A DNA stretch of 64,000 nt from RGIG5612 sp045600845 (GTDB lineage: Bacteria; Bacillota; Clostridia; Lachnospirales; Lachnospiraceae): the NCBI GenBank assembly GCA_045600845.1, contig JAZRYR010000051.1, positions 17,531 to 81,530 of the forward strand, in the 5' to 3' direction. The position numbers and the translations under genes are program-made. The notes beneath the pieces were generated by a model, which worked only from the letters and a program-made list of their open reading frames with translations, had not been told where the DNA came from and searched no databases. Below are positions 50,501 through 60,000 of this stretch, piece after piece. Numbering within the stretch: the first letter of the stretch is position 1; the number at the start of each line of letters is the position of its first letter.

Positions 50501-51128
50501 TCTCCTGATTAACGAAAATCCGGTGAAATCGGTGGCTTCTGTAGTTTCAGAAGAAAAAGCGGATACCAATCTGGTAGGCTGTATCATTATTCACCGGGAA
50601 CCAGAGCAGAAACCGTCTCTTTCCGGAAACATCCATGCTTTTGCCACAATTTATGGTTCCAAAGATGAAAAAGTCCAGACCGATGACCTTTCAAAGCAGG
50701 CATCAACCAGCGATTATTTTGAAGTTGTTTCAAAATATGGAGATATCGCTTATACCATGTCACAGGAAGACGGCGCACCTTATATCCGTCTGCCGCATAT
50801 CTTAGAGCCGGCGGAAAAACAGGTTTATATCAGAAATAATAAAGGAAAAGCAGAGTATTCCAAAGACCGGAAAGAATGGAAAAAGACCGGAATTTTTTCT
50901 GCATTTCCGTCTGAGGAATTCAAGGTGGATATTTTAGGCGAAGACCACCTGGGATTTTACGGAGGTTATGCGCCACAGATTGTGGAGCCGGACCCGGATC
51001 CGGTAGATCCGGTAAATCCACAGGATAATCCAGATACCGGAGATGCCAACTCTTCTATCTGGTTCCTGATACTGATTGCCGCAATTCTTTCCCTTGTGAT
51101 TGCAGGAAAACGATTGGCAAGAAAATAA
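47598..51128 (+). CDS. Large surface protein with IdeS-like (C66) cysteine protease domain, beta-helix and NPDTG anchor
   Basis: The protein has 1176 residues. A signal peptide (about 1-28, ending GMTAFAHS) fits export. Residues about 150-360 resemble the IdeS/Mac IgG-cleaving protease fold: Cys175 in SMLCWAAAASNM, GFLINGVYG, His294 in AHAITLWGYVVDND, and acidic-site residues Asn322/Asp324 in VVSNSDDS, matching the order LCGAATAxNM, HxINLWG, VTDSDS in IdeS. A CARDB/Ig-like region follows (about 400-720), then a CSLREA-type start (GEISLREAIKYA) and a right-handed beta-helix (about 760-1010). The C-terminus is a Pro/Asp stretch, NPDTG (1144-1148), a hydrophobic helix and RLARK, a sortase signal variant. 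The start has AGAGGAG upstream. The substrate is unknown; immunoglobulin cleavage is a hypothesis. Confidence 0.85.
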   Translation: MKINKFLTGIILTVISAFALGMTAFAHSDNSFKSLDFVEKENVQTVITDIDGVEHVFDGALDLEYLEDYPCAEWMGNYKILYNGEEVLAVTLNDIHSNASNDSYTLNGYYAIDFSLSEEDNTEMFLTGLTAANVAMVQQEILESLVENRDLFIENIDFIDTEKEVSETSFDSMLCWAAAASNMAQYTGWAEKMGLGDTDDILDLLAASFNNQGYWSNAAIGFLINGVYGADKTMARLDPDTVSGHATDYAYEMVTGETNYNSQPDAALDMAADLELLRKGYGLNLNLNFSASAHAITLWGYVVDNDFTEAENEHYRAFVVSNSDDSISFPYNRRTAPNKLYVFWVNPFYDGDSNTWKGIEYQGTVYLIQTLMPYSESLPKETDLSATKNKHTTPDLFVSGVNTSFSERGILESTLSFSNTQDIFMGPVIQNTSDIDVTGIPLQYKITIETPSGEIRTVTNNLDSVSCHSYQKITPLPLVELGIFEETGEYGLTVEINTDRSLSEAYYYNNIYSTTFTVYEDPAAKVTMTAEPQEYGIYVGKIKFSFDDPDGYLSQEGNIYTLRNSIFENGEWSGYGIAKDIDDEEYETQEVRYLSGLSSVPLECAEIKRGTKARYCLYVNDGEHENKIFSNEVPLNYTNANVAVGDLNSKEFTPMKAGATALLNNEKISAKVLNTGTINKDTRGDFSIVAKNNRDELMAVLYEEKDLLIHGDGTPTEITIDKWPEKSALKRTASISAQLVYEERGKTITRTCYLGEIKIEESPSTIVTTGMDLENIYDGEISLREAIKYAKELGEKYIDISELGKTSEEFVFKMPLVIDSEITINGQTTKDGKLRCTPLGIWIRDPATIITITDTGNVTLQGIRFSRGFDSNDNLSFLKNEGGKLKLNQCVFDGFHVGDVGAMFALNGGKTDICRSDFENFSMLDGGELFKLSNGAELNMVNCLVQQNFVHHSVINNVDGKLNMFYCSLLINENPVKSVASVVSEEKADTNLVGCIIIHREPEQKPSLSGNIHAFATIYGSKDEKVQTDDLSKQASTSDYFEVVSKYGDIAYTMSQEDGAPYIRLPHILEPAEKQVYIRNNKGKAEYSKDRKEWKKTGIFSAFPSEEFKVDILGEDHLGFYGGYAPQIVEPDPDPVDPVNPQDNPDTGDANSSIWFLILIAAILSLVIAGKRLARK

Positions 51129-51176
51129 TACCGGCATTGGGAATGGATTAAAAGAAAACTGTGCTGACATAATAAA

Positions 51177-51200
51177 GGGCTGCTGTATTCACAGCAGCCC
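51177..51200. terminator. Hairpin terminator between convergent genes
   Basis: GGGCTGCTGT and ACAGCAGCCC form a 10-bp stem with an ATTC loop. On the minus strand it is followed by TTTATTATG, fitting an asnS terminator. It may also stop the plus-strand protease transcript, though the T tract there is poor. Confidence 0.78.
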
Positions 51201-51225
51201 TCATGTTATATATGCGGTGATAAAA

Positions 51226-52614
51226 TTATACTAACTTGCCTGCACAACGTGGATACAGTTCAACGTCACGGATATTGCTTACACCGGTTACGTACATGAT
51301 CAGACGCTCGAAGCCTAATCCATAGCCAGCATGTTTTGCACTGCCGTAGCGGCGAAGGTCCATGTACCATTTGTAGGATTCTTCATCCAGACCTAATTCT
51401 TTAATACGAGCTGCAAGAAGTTCTTTCCTTTCTTCTCTCTGGCTTCCGCCGATCAGTTCCCCAACACCAGGAACTAACATATCTGCTGCGGCAACGGTTT
51501 TGCCGTCTTCGTTGATTCGCATGTAGAAAGATTTGATCTCCTTTGGATAATCCGTTACGAATACCGGTTTCTTATAAATCTGTTCCGTTAAGAATCTTTC
51601 ATGCTCGGTCTGAAGGTCGGTGCCCCAGTCAACCTGATATTCAAATTTATCGTTATGTTGTTTTAAGATTTCTACAGCATCGGTGTAGCTTACACGTGCG
51701 AAATCCGCATTTGCAAGAGCCGTTAAACGTTCGATTAATGTCTTGTCATAGAAATCGTTGAAGAATTTCATTTCAGCAGGGCATTTCTCCAGAAGATGTT
51801 TTACAACGTATTTAATCATAGCTTCCGCAGTATCCATGTAATCGGTTAAATCTGCAAAAGCCATTTCCGGCTCAACCATCCAGAACTCAGCTGCATGACG
51901 CTGGGTGTTGGAGTTTTCTGCACGGAAGGTAGGTCCGAAAGTATAAACTTTACCAAAAGCTAAAGCAAAGCTTTCTGCCTCTAACTGACCGGATACGGTA
52001 AGGTTGGTTTCCTGACCAAAGAAATCCTGGGAGAAATCAACGTTGCCTTCTTCATCCAGAGGAGGGTTCTTCGGATCTAATGTAGTTACACGGAACATTT
52101 CGCCGGCACCTTCACAGTCACTGCCTGTGATCAGCGGAGTATGAACGTAAACGAATCCGTTTTCGTTAAAGAATTTATGGAGAGCGAAAGCAGCCTCGCT
52201 TCTTACGCGGAATACTGCATTAAAAGTATTGGAACGTGCACGGAGATGAGGAATGGTTCTTAAAAATTCAAGAGAATGACGTTTTTTCTGAAGAGGGTAA
52301 TCGCTTTCGCAATCGCCTTCGATAGTGATGTCTTCTGCATGGATTTCCAGAGGCTGTTTTGCTTCTGGTGTTAAAACTACTTTTCCTTCTACGATAATTG
52401 CTGTTCCAACGGAAAGATTTGCCAGCTCCTTAAAATTATTAAAACGGGAAGCATCGATGATGATCTGAAGATTGCCGAAGCAGCTTCCATCATTTAACTC
52501 GATGAATCCTACATTTTTGGATTCTCTGGAAGTTTTAACCCAACCAGCGACTACAACACTGCTGCCATCTGCAGGAGCGTCCATGAATAATTTTACGATT
52601 TCTGTTCTTTTCAT
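51226..52614 (-). CDS. asnS: Asparaginyl-tRNA synthetase
   Basis: This class IIb synthetase charges tRNA-Asn with asparagine. It has 462 residues. The N-terminal OB fold (about 1-110) binds the anticodon (VVVAGWVKTSRESKNVGFIE). The catalytic core shows FRAENSNTQRHAAEFWMVE and motif 3, GYGLGFERLIMYVTGV, followed by NIRDVELYPR, which separates AsnRS from AspRS. The frame extends up to 52683, but the ATG at 52614 matches the family start and has AAAGGAG about 10 bases upstream. The leader is too short for a T-box; ATTATA at 52654-52659 read on the minus strand may be a -10. Confidence 0.96.
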   Translation of the reverse strand: MKRTEIVKLFMDAPADGSSVVVAGWVKTSRESKNVGFIELNDGSCFGNLQIIIDASRFNNFKELANLSVGTAIIVEGKVVLTPEAKQPLEIHAEDITIEGDCESDYPLQKKRHSLEFLRTIPHLRARSNTFNAVFRVRSEAAFALHKFFNENGFVYVHTPLITGSDCEGAGEMFRVTTLDPKNPPLDEEGNVDFSQDFFGQETNLTVSGQLEAESFALAFGKVYTFGPTFRAENSNTQRHAAEFWMVEPEMAFADLTDYMDTAEAMIKYVVKHLLEKCPAEMKFFNDFYDKTLIERLTALANADFARVSYTDAVEILKQHNDKFEYQVDWGTDLQTEHERFLTEQIYKKPVFVTDYPKEIKSFYMRINEDGKTVAAADMLVPGVGELIGGSQREERKELLAARIKELGLDEESYKWYMDLRRYGSAKHAGYGLGFERLIMYVTGVSNIRDVELYPRCAGKLV

Positions 52615-52779
52615 TTCTAAGCATCTCCTTTTTCCGAAATTTAAGTGTTCTACATTATATAATAAAAAAAATAAATAATCCACAAGGAACTATCAAAACG
52701 TGACATATTTTGGTAAAATAATACAGAAAAAGACGATAATACCATCACCGGAATAAATTGAAGGATAAACGCAAAAAGA

Positions 52780-53721
52780 ATGGATAATCTGGTATTTGCC
52801 CTGAATGCAACGATTCCTTTGTTTTTACTGATTGCTTTGGGCTATTTTTTAAAACGAATACACATTCTGACCGATGGATTTCTGACTGCGTCAAACAAAC
52901 TGAACTTTAAAGTTACGCTGCCGTTCCTTCTGTTTACGGACCTTGCGACTGCGGACTTCCGGGAAACTTTTGACCTGAAGTTCCTTCTGTTCTGTGGCAT
53001 TGCCACCACCATCGGTTTCTTCGTTATCTGGGCTTTGACCCACCATTTTTTGAAAGACAAGGCTTGTATCGGAGAGTTTGTTCAGGCCTCCTATCGAAGC
53101 AGTGCGGCGGTCATGGGCCTGGCCCTGATCCAGAATATTTACGGAAGCGCCGGCATGGGCAGCATGATGGTTTTAGCTTCCGTGCCTTTGTATAACATTT
53201 ACGCCGTATTGGTATTACAGACCGAATCTCAGGACGGAAAGAATGGTGGAAACGTAAAAAAGACTTTATTCGGTATTGTGACCAATCCGATCATTATTGC
53301 CATCGTTTTAGGTTTCGTCTCTTCCATGATCGGAATCAATTATCCGAAAATCATCAGCACCTCTTTAGAGTATGTAGCAAGAATTGCGACTCCGCTGGCG
53401 CTGATCTGTATCGGAGGAGAGTTTAGCTTTGGCAATGCTTTAAAGAACGTAAGAAAGAGCTCCGTAAGCGCCATCCTGAAGCTGATTGTTCTGCCTTTGG
53501 TATTCATTCCAATCGCCGTGCTTATGGGATTTGAAACGGAGAAACTGGTAGCTATAACCGTTATGCTGGCGGGACCGACCACCCCTTCCTGTTTCATCAT
53601 GGCGAAGCAGTACGGCTACGAAGGAACGGTTACATCCAGCGTGGTTGTATTAACGACGTTGTTTTCTTCGGTAACATTGACGATTTTCGTATTTGTCCTG
53701 AGAAGCCTGGGATACATTTAA
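52780..53721 (+). CDS. AEC-family (auxin efflux carrier-like) permease
   Basis: The protein has 313 residues and about 10 membrane helices in the AEC/bile-acid-sodium-symporter-like fold. NATIPLFLLIALGYFLKRI is the typical first helix, RSSAAVMGLALIQNIYG the family stretch with the conserved Asn, and VAITVMLAGPTTPSCFIMAKQYG the C-terminal signature. Relatives carry dicarboxylates such as malate or malonate; the substrate is not predictable here. The gene stands alone between asnS and addB. No strong ribosome site is seen (AAAAAGA only). Confidence 0.9.
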   Translation: MDNLVFALNATIPLFLLIALGYFLKRIHILTDGFLTASNKLNFKVTLPFLLFTDLATADFRETFDLKFLLFCGIATTIGFFVIWALTHHFLKDKACIGEFVQASYRSSAAVMGLALIQNIYGSAGMGSMMVLASVPLYNIYAVLVLQTESQDGKNGGNVKKTLFGIVTNPIIIAIVLGFVSSMIGINYPKIISTSLEYVARIATPLALICIGGEFSFGNALKNVRKSSVSAILKLIVLPLVFIPIAVLMGFETEKLVAITVMLAGPTTPSCFIMAKQYGYEGTVTSSVVVLTTLFSSVTLTIFVFVLRSLGYI

Positions 53722-53779
53722 ACTAGGATTTTCTTTTCAAGGGATGATTTTGGGACAAGTGAAATAATATAATTCAAAC

Positions 53780-56700
53780 ATGTCATTACAGATAATTTTA
53801 AACGGCGGAAATGCCGGACAAACAAATACTTTAGTTCAGAGAATGGTAGAACAGGCTACCGTTCTGGACAAAGACCGCTTTTTTGTTCTTGTGCCGGAAC
53901 AGGCTACACTGAAAATGCAAAAGGAAGTTGTCCGGACCCATCCGGCTCATGCTGCCATGAATATTGATGTGGTTAGCTTTGACCGTCTGGCGCATGTTGT
54001 GTTTGGCGAGATGGGAATGGATGCGGGTAATTGTCTGGATGACATTGGCAAAGCGCTGATTTTAAAGAAAGTCCTGAAAGACTACCGGAATGATCTGGTA
54101 GTTTATAAAAATAAAACTCATATGGCTGGTTTTGTGGATGAGATGAAATCCATTATTACCGAGCTGAAGCAGTATTCCATCGATGACAATACTTTGTTCC
54201 TGATGCAGGAACGGGCCAGGGAAAGTGGGAATAATCTTCTGTTCCACAAACTGGCGGATATCCGTTTCGTTCTTAGAAAATTCAACGAAGAAATAAAAGA
54301 TAAATATTCCACTTCCGAAGAAATTCTGAATATTTTTGCAAAAGTTATTTCAAAATCAGAAAAATTAAAAGGCGCCCATATTTATCTGGATGGCTTTACG
54401 GGCTTTACGCCAGTTCAGTATAAGCTGCTTGCTTCCATGCTGAAGTTCGTGAAGGATATTACCGTCAGCATTACCTTGCCGGAGGAAAAAATCACGGCAG
54501 ATTGTAAGGAATACGATCTGTTCTACTTAAGCAACGATACCTATTTTAAACTGAAAAAACTGGCAGCAGATATGGAAATAGAACTCTTAGAAGATTTAAA
54601 GGGGGAAGTTCCGGAAGAACTGCAAAAAGAGTCCTATCTCTATTCCGCACCGACCGTGAAGGATGAAGTAACCTTTGTTGCAAAGGAAATTCTCCGTCTG
54701 GTACGGAAAGAAAATTACCGGTTCCGGGATATCGCCGTCGTAACTGGCGACATGGACAGTTATTATACATCCGTTCGGGATATTTTTGAGGAAGCGGAAA
54801 TCTCCAGCTTTATCGATTACAAATCAAAAGTTACAGACAACCAGATGGCCCGGTTTCTTCTGGCGGCTTTAGCCTTAGGAGAAGAGCGGCTTTCTTATGA
54901 CGCTGTCTTTACGTTCCTAAAGACGGGTTTGACTGGTCTTGCAAAAGACGACATCAGTTCTTTTGAAAATTATTGCCTGGAATTTGGCATTAAGGGCTTA
55001 AAAGCCTTCTTTCATGATTTCACAAAAAACAAAGAAGTTCATCATGAAGAAAAATGGAATCTGGAGGAAATGAACCGGATTCGAAAAGAAGTGGAAAGCA
55101 TGATAAAGGACTTCTATTACACTATAGCGAAAAAAGATTTGACTGTCAGAGATTATACCCAGGCGCTTTTGAAACTTTGCGAGAGGGCGAAGGTGGAAGA
55201 GGCGATTTCTCAGCTTGCGGAAACTATGGCAGCAGAAGGGCTGTTATCAAAAGCGAAAGAATATGAGCAGATTTATGGCCTTCTTCATGAATTGCTGGAG
55301 AAGATTGCCCTTCTGTTAGGAAATGAAATCATCGATATCAAAGGCTACCGGGAAGTATTAGAAAGCGGAATCAAGGAAATAAAAATCAGTATTATTCCGC
55401 CGTCTTTGGATGCTTGTGTGGTAGGTGATTTAACAAGAACTCGGTTGGATAAGATGAAAGCCTTGTTTTTAGTAGGCGTGAACGAAGGAAAGATTCCTTT
55501 GGTGGCTGCGAAAAATGGCTTGCTGACCCAGAAGGAACGCCAGTTTCTGAAGGAAGATTTTGAAATTGCTCCGACCGTGGAAGAAGATTTATATACCCAG
55601 AGATTCTATTTGTATCTGGCGTTGAATAAACCGACAGAGAAATTGTACCTGACTTATGCCAATTCTCTGCCAACGGGAGAATCCTTAAATCCGTCTTATC
55701 TAATTGAAGACCTTCCGGAGCTGGTGGAAAAAGCGGAACTTCAGAAAATCGAAGAAGTGCCGGATATGACCTGGGAAAGCGAATCTTTACGAGGATTGGC
55801 AAAGTTGTTGCGGAAATACGCAGAAGAAGACGGCGTGGGTCTGGAGGAAACTTCGGAGGAACAGCTTTTGCAGTATTATGCAAAAAAGAATCCGGAGGCC
55901 ATAACTCAGATTTTAGAAGCTACCTTTTTTTCCAATAAACAGACGAGTCTGGATCCTCAGGTTGCTTTGGACTTATACGGAGATGTGCTCTTTGGAAGTG
56001 TCAGCCGTTATGAAAAATTTAACGAGTGTGCATATAAGCATTTCTTGAATTATGGGCTTCATATGGAACCACGAGCGGAATACAAAGTGGAAGCCTCCGA
56101 TTTGGGAACTCTTTATCATGATGCTTTGGAAAAATATAGTATCACTCTTAAGGAACGGGGCTTAAGCTTCCGCGATATTTCGGACGAAGAAAGCCGAAAG
56201 ATTACAGAAGAGAGTGTAACTGCTGCTCTTGCAAATTTAGATAAAGATGTGCTGGAGAGCACGGCCCGCATGGAATTTTTAACCAACCGTATTCGCCAGG
56301 TTACATTAAAAACCACTGATGTTTTAAGAGACCACGTCCGGGCGGGCCTTTTTGAACCATCGGATTTTGAATATTCCTTCACTGCCGACTTAACGGAAAA
56401 AGTAAAATTCACTGGAAAAATAGACCGCGTGGATATTTACGATGGAGACGATGTATTTGTAAAGATTATTGATTATAAATCCGGCAGCAAGAAATTCAGC
56501 GTCCGGGATATTTATTCCGGCATTCAGTTGCAGTTGGTGGCTTACATGGGAGAAGCTTTGAAAAAGGCTCAGGCAGACCATCCACAGAAAAATGTGAAGC
56601 CGGGTGGGGTATATTATTACCGCATTAACGATAAATTTATTCATCCGGATGAGAATTCGGAAGACAGGTTTAAAATGAGCGGCCTTACTTCTTGTGCGGA

Positions 56701-57058
56701 AGGCGTGATTTCGGCGGTAGATTCTACAATCGGGCCGGAGGGAAACAAGAAAAGTAATATTATCGAAGTATCCTACAACAAATCCGGAATCTCACCTGCC
56801 AGCAGCATCGCCAATAATGAAGAGTTCTTAAACCTTCTGGATTTTGTAAATCATAAAATCGAAGATGTCAGCGAAAAGATAAAAGAAGGCTGTGTGGATA
56901 TTGAACCATATTATGAAAATGATACTACCAACGGCTGCAATTACTGCGATTATAAAGACGTATGTAAGTTTGAAGCAGGACGCTTTGGTACGGACTGGAA
57001 GCCAAAGGGTCTGGAAGATAAAAAGGAAATAGAGAAGGCATTATATGGCAGGATTTGA
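53780..57058 (+). CDS. addB: Helicase-exonuclease AddAB subunit AddB
   Basis: With AddA this forms the double-strand-break resection complex that replaces RecBCD in Firmicutes. It has 1092 residues, close to the usual 1150. The four iron-sulfur cysteines are present: Cys750, Cys1053, Cys1056 and Cys1062. The nuclease motif is KIIDYKSGSKKF, and GTLYHDALEKY precedes it. The N-terminal nucleotide loop, normally GxSGSGKT-like, reads GGNAGQTNT without the lysine. The start follows TATAAT (53768-53773) by only six bases and lacks a Shine-Dalgarno sequence. addA overlaps by 14 bases. Confidence 0.95.
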   Translation: MSLQIILNGGNAGQTNTLVQRMVEQATVLDKDRFFVLVPEQATLKMQKEVVRTHPAHAAMNIDVVSFDRLAHVVFGEMGMDAGNCLDDIGKALILKKVLKDYRNDLVVYKNKTHMAGFVDEMKSIITELKQYSIDDNTLFLMQERARESGNNLLFHKLADIRFVLRKFNEEIKDKYSTSEEILNIFAKVISKSEKLKGAHIYLDGFTGFTPVQYKLLASMLKFVKDITVSITLPEEKITADCKEYDLFYLSNDTYFKLKKLAADMEIELLEDLKGEVPEELQKESYLYSAPTVKDEVTFVAKEILRLVRKENYRFRDIAVVTGDMDSYYTSVRDIFEEAEISSFIDYKSKVTDNQMARFLLAALALGEERLSYDAVFTFLKTGLTGLAKDDISSFENYCLEFGIKGLKAFFHDFTKNKEVHHEEKWNLEEMNRIRKEVESMIKDFYYTIAKKDLTVRDYTQALLKLCERAKVEEAISQLAETMAAEGLLSKAKEYEQIYGLLHELLEKIALLLGNEIIDIKGYREVLESGIKEIKISIIPPSLDACVVGDLTRTRLDKMKALFLVGVNEGKIPLVAAKNGLLTQKERQFLKEDFEIAPTVEEDLYTQRFYLYLALNKPTEKLYLTYANSLPTGESLNPSYLIEDLPELVEKAELQKIEEVPDMTWESESLRGLAKLLRKYAEEDGVGLEETSEEQLLQYYAKKNPEAITQILEATFFSNKQTSLDPQVALDLYGDVLFGSVSRYEKFNECAYKHFLNYGLHMEPRAEYKVEASDLGTLYHDALEKYSITLKERGLSFRDISDEESRKITEESVTAALANLDKDVLESTARMEFLTNRIRQVTLKTTDVLRDHVRAGLFEPSDFEYSFTADLTEKVKFTGKIDRVDIYDGDDVFVKIIDYKSGSKKFSVRDIYSGIQLQLVAYMGEALKKAQADHPQKNVKPGGVYYYRINDKFIHPDENSEDRFKMSGLTSCAEGVISAVDSTIGPEGNKKSNIIEVSYNKSGISPASSIANNEEFLNLLDFVNHKIEDVSEKIKEGCVDIEPYYENDTTNGCNYCDYKDVCKFEAGRFGTDWKPKGLEDKKEIEKALYGRI

Positions 57059-60000
57059 ACCAAATGAAGCACAACAGAAAGCCATAGACGCGAGAGATAA
57101 GAATGTTCTTGTTTCTGCAGCGGCCGGGTCCGGAAAGACTACGGTTTTAGTTGAGCGCGTTTTAAAAATGGTCATGGAGGAGAAGGTGGATATCGACTCC
57201 CTGATTATCATGACCTTTACGAAGGCTGCGGCTGCCAGTATGAAAGAAAAAATCTATTCCCGGATCCGGGCGGCTCTGAAGAATGAAGAACTGGAAGAAA
57301 CGGTGAAGGATCACCTGAAACGCCAGCTGATGAAAATCCATGGCGCCCGGATCTGCACCATCGACTCCCTGTGCATGGATATCGTAAAGGAGAATTTCCA
57401 GTGCGTGGATATTGACCCTGGCTTTTCCATTGCCGATGAAGCAGAAATTGCAATGATGAAATCGGATATTTTAGGAGAAATTCTGGAAAGTCATTACAAC
57501 AATCCGACTGAGTCCTTCCTGAAATTCGCAAGCAATTATACGGATAAAGACGACAGTAAAATTGAAGAGCTGATTTTAGAGCTTTTAAGATTTGCCGAAA
57601 GCCATCCTTCTCCGGATACCTGGTTACACATGTTGGTGGCTTCTTATGAAGATGCGGCTACCTTACAGCCCGATTTGGAAAAAGAAGAAAATCGCTGGCT
57701 CTTGTTTTTTGCCCAGATGATGAATTCAAAATTGGAATCCATCATGGACTTATGTCTTGACGGCATTGTTGCCTGTGGAGAAAACTATGGTCCGGAAAAC
57801 TATCTGGGTAATTTTGAATATGTGCAGGCGGCTTTGGAGAAAATCCAGGGCAATTGCTTCGACAACCGGGGCAAACTTATTAAAGAAACTTTAGAGGAAT
57901 GGCCAGGACTGAAACCGATTCGCTCGAAAGATGTGGATGAAATCCTGAAAGAGCAGGCGAAAGAAGCCTATGGAGCTATTAAGGAAGAACTGAAGAAGCT
58001 TTACGACCGCTTCTTCTATCAGGACCTGGAATCCATGTATAAAGACATGGGAAGCTGCGGAGAAATCGTAAGAGAATTAGTGGGCCTGACCTGTGAATTA
58101 CGGGAAAAACTCATGGCGGAAAAGAAAGAGAGGAACATTTTTGGCTTTAATGATATTGCACATTTCGCTTTGGATGTGCTGATCGGTTACGATGAGAAAG
58201 GCAACCCATATTTTACCGAAACTGCAGATTCCCTTGCTAAGGCAACGGTTCAGATTATTGTGGACGAGTATCAGGACACCAACCGCTTACAGGACGCTTT
58301 GGTGACCGCGCTATCTGCCGAGCGTTTCGGAAGACCGGATGTATTTATGGTAGGCGATATGAAGCAAAGTATTTACGGTTTCCGTCTGGCTTGTCCGGAA
58401 TTATTTATTGAAAAATATAATAGCTATGATGCTTATGAAAATTGCGAACGCATTATTTTAGACGAGAACTACCGCAGCCGGAAAGAAGTGGTGGATTTCA
58501 CCAATCTGATTTTCAGCCAGACCATGACTCCTTCCGTAGGCGGTATTGATTACAATGACGGAAATGCGCTGATTTTTGGAGCGAAATTTGAAGAGCCCTT
58601 GTTTGATATGACGCCGGAAATTCTGATGATCAACAGCAGCGGGGAAAACGCAAAAATCGCTGAGAGCTATGAAATTGCGAAAAAAATAGAAGAGTTGGTA
58701 GGAAGCGGTTCCGTCCGCTATTCCGATATAGCCATTCTTACCAGAACGGCCAACAATCCACAATTGGAAAGATGCTTATCCGACCGGAATATTCCGATGG
58801 TGAAGTCTGCCAACAAAGGATTCTTCGACACTTTGGAAATCCGTCTGGCCCTGAATCTTTTAAGAATTATCGACAATCCGTTGCAGGACATTCCTTTTGC
58901 AGCGGTTCTTACCAGTCCGGTGGTGGGCTTAGACGCCAACGCTCTGGCGACAATAAAGACAAAATTCGAAGGCAATGGGTTTTGTATGTATCAGGGCTGC
59001 CAGGCAATAGCAGAAAACAATCTGTCCATCCGCCGTTTTATGGAAAAACTGGAAGTTTACCGTGCCCGTTCCGACTATTTTGATATTCCGTATTTTATGG
59101 ACTATGTATTGGAAGATTCCGGCTTGTATCATATTGTTTCTGCTATGCCGCAAGGAGAAAGCCGGACGGCAAATTTGGAATTTTTGAAGAGCCTGGCGTC
59201 CAACTTCTCCAAAGGAACCTATACGGGTCTGTTCAATTTCATCCGTTACATCGAAGAAATCCAGAAGGCGGACATGGACTTCGGACAGGCACAGGTAGTG
59301 AATGCAGACCTGGATGCAGTACAGTTGATGACTATTCATAAATCCAAAGGACTGGAATTTCCGGTAGTTTTTCTGGCAGTGGCCGGAAAGCAATATAACG
59401 ACCGGGACAATAGTAAACCGATTGTTTTAGATGCCGACCTGGGCGTAGGCGTGGAGATCCGGGATGTAGAAGAAAAAACGAAACGAAGAACCCTCCTTAT
59501 GGAGACTATGATAGAAAAGAAAAAGAGGGACCTTTATGCAGAAGAAATGAGACTTCTGTATGTGGCTTTGACACGTGCGAAAGAAAAACTGTTCATTTCC
59601 GGAACCGCGGGAAAAATGCAGAAACAAATCGACCGTTGGGAAGCAGAAAAAGGCTGCGAAAACCCTCCGGAACCGATGTCGGAGGCGATGATTTTGTCAG
59701 ACAAAAGTTATATGAATCTGATTGGCGACTGTCTGACGAAAAAGACCGATGTCCCGTTCCGGTGGGAAATTAAATCCATAGAGGATATTGAAGTGGAGAG
59801 AGTTGCGGAATTGTTCAATGTAGAAGAAAAGAAGGCGTCATTAAAAGCCATCATCGATTCTGCGGAGGAAAATTCGGAAGACTTATTTAGCTATGTATAT
59901 CCTCACGAAGAGGCTACCAAGACCCAGGTAAAAATGACCGCATCCCAGCTGGAAAGAAAAGAAACCGAAACCGGTGAAGACATGGCCTTTGATCGAGGGA

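Noticed and set aside
52615..52700. T-box leader for asnS
   Set aside because: The leader is a few tens of bases and has no T-box sequence or antiterminator. valS likewise has no leader because it is inside an operon.
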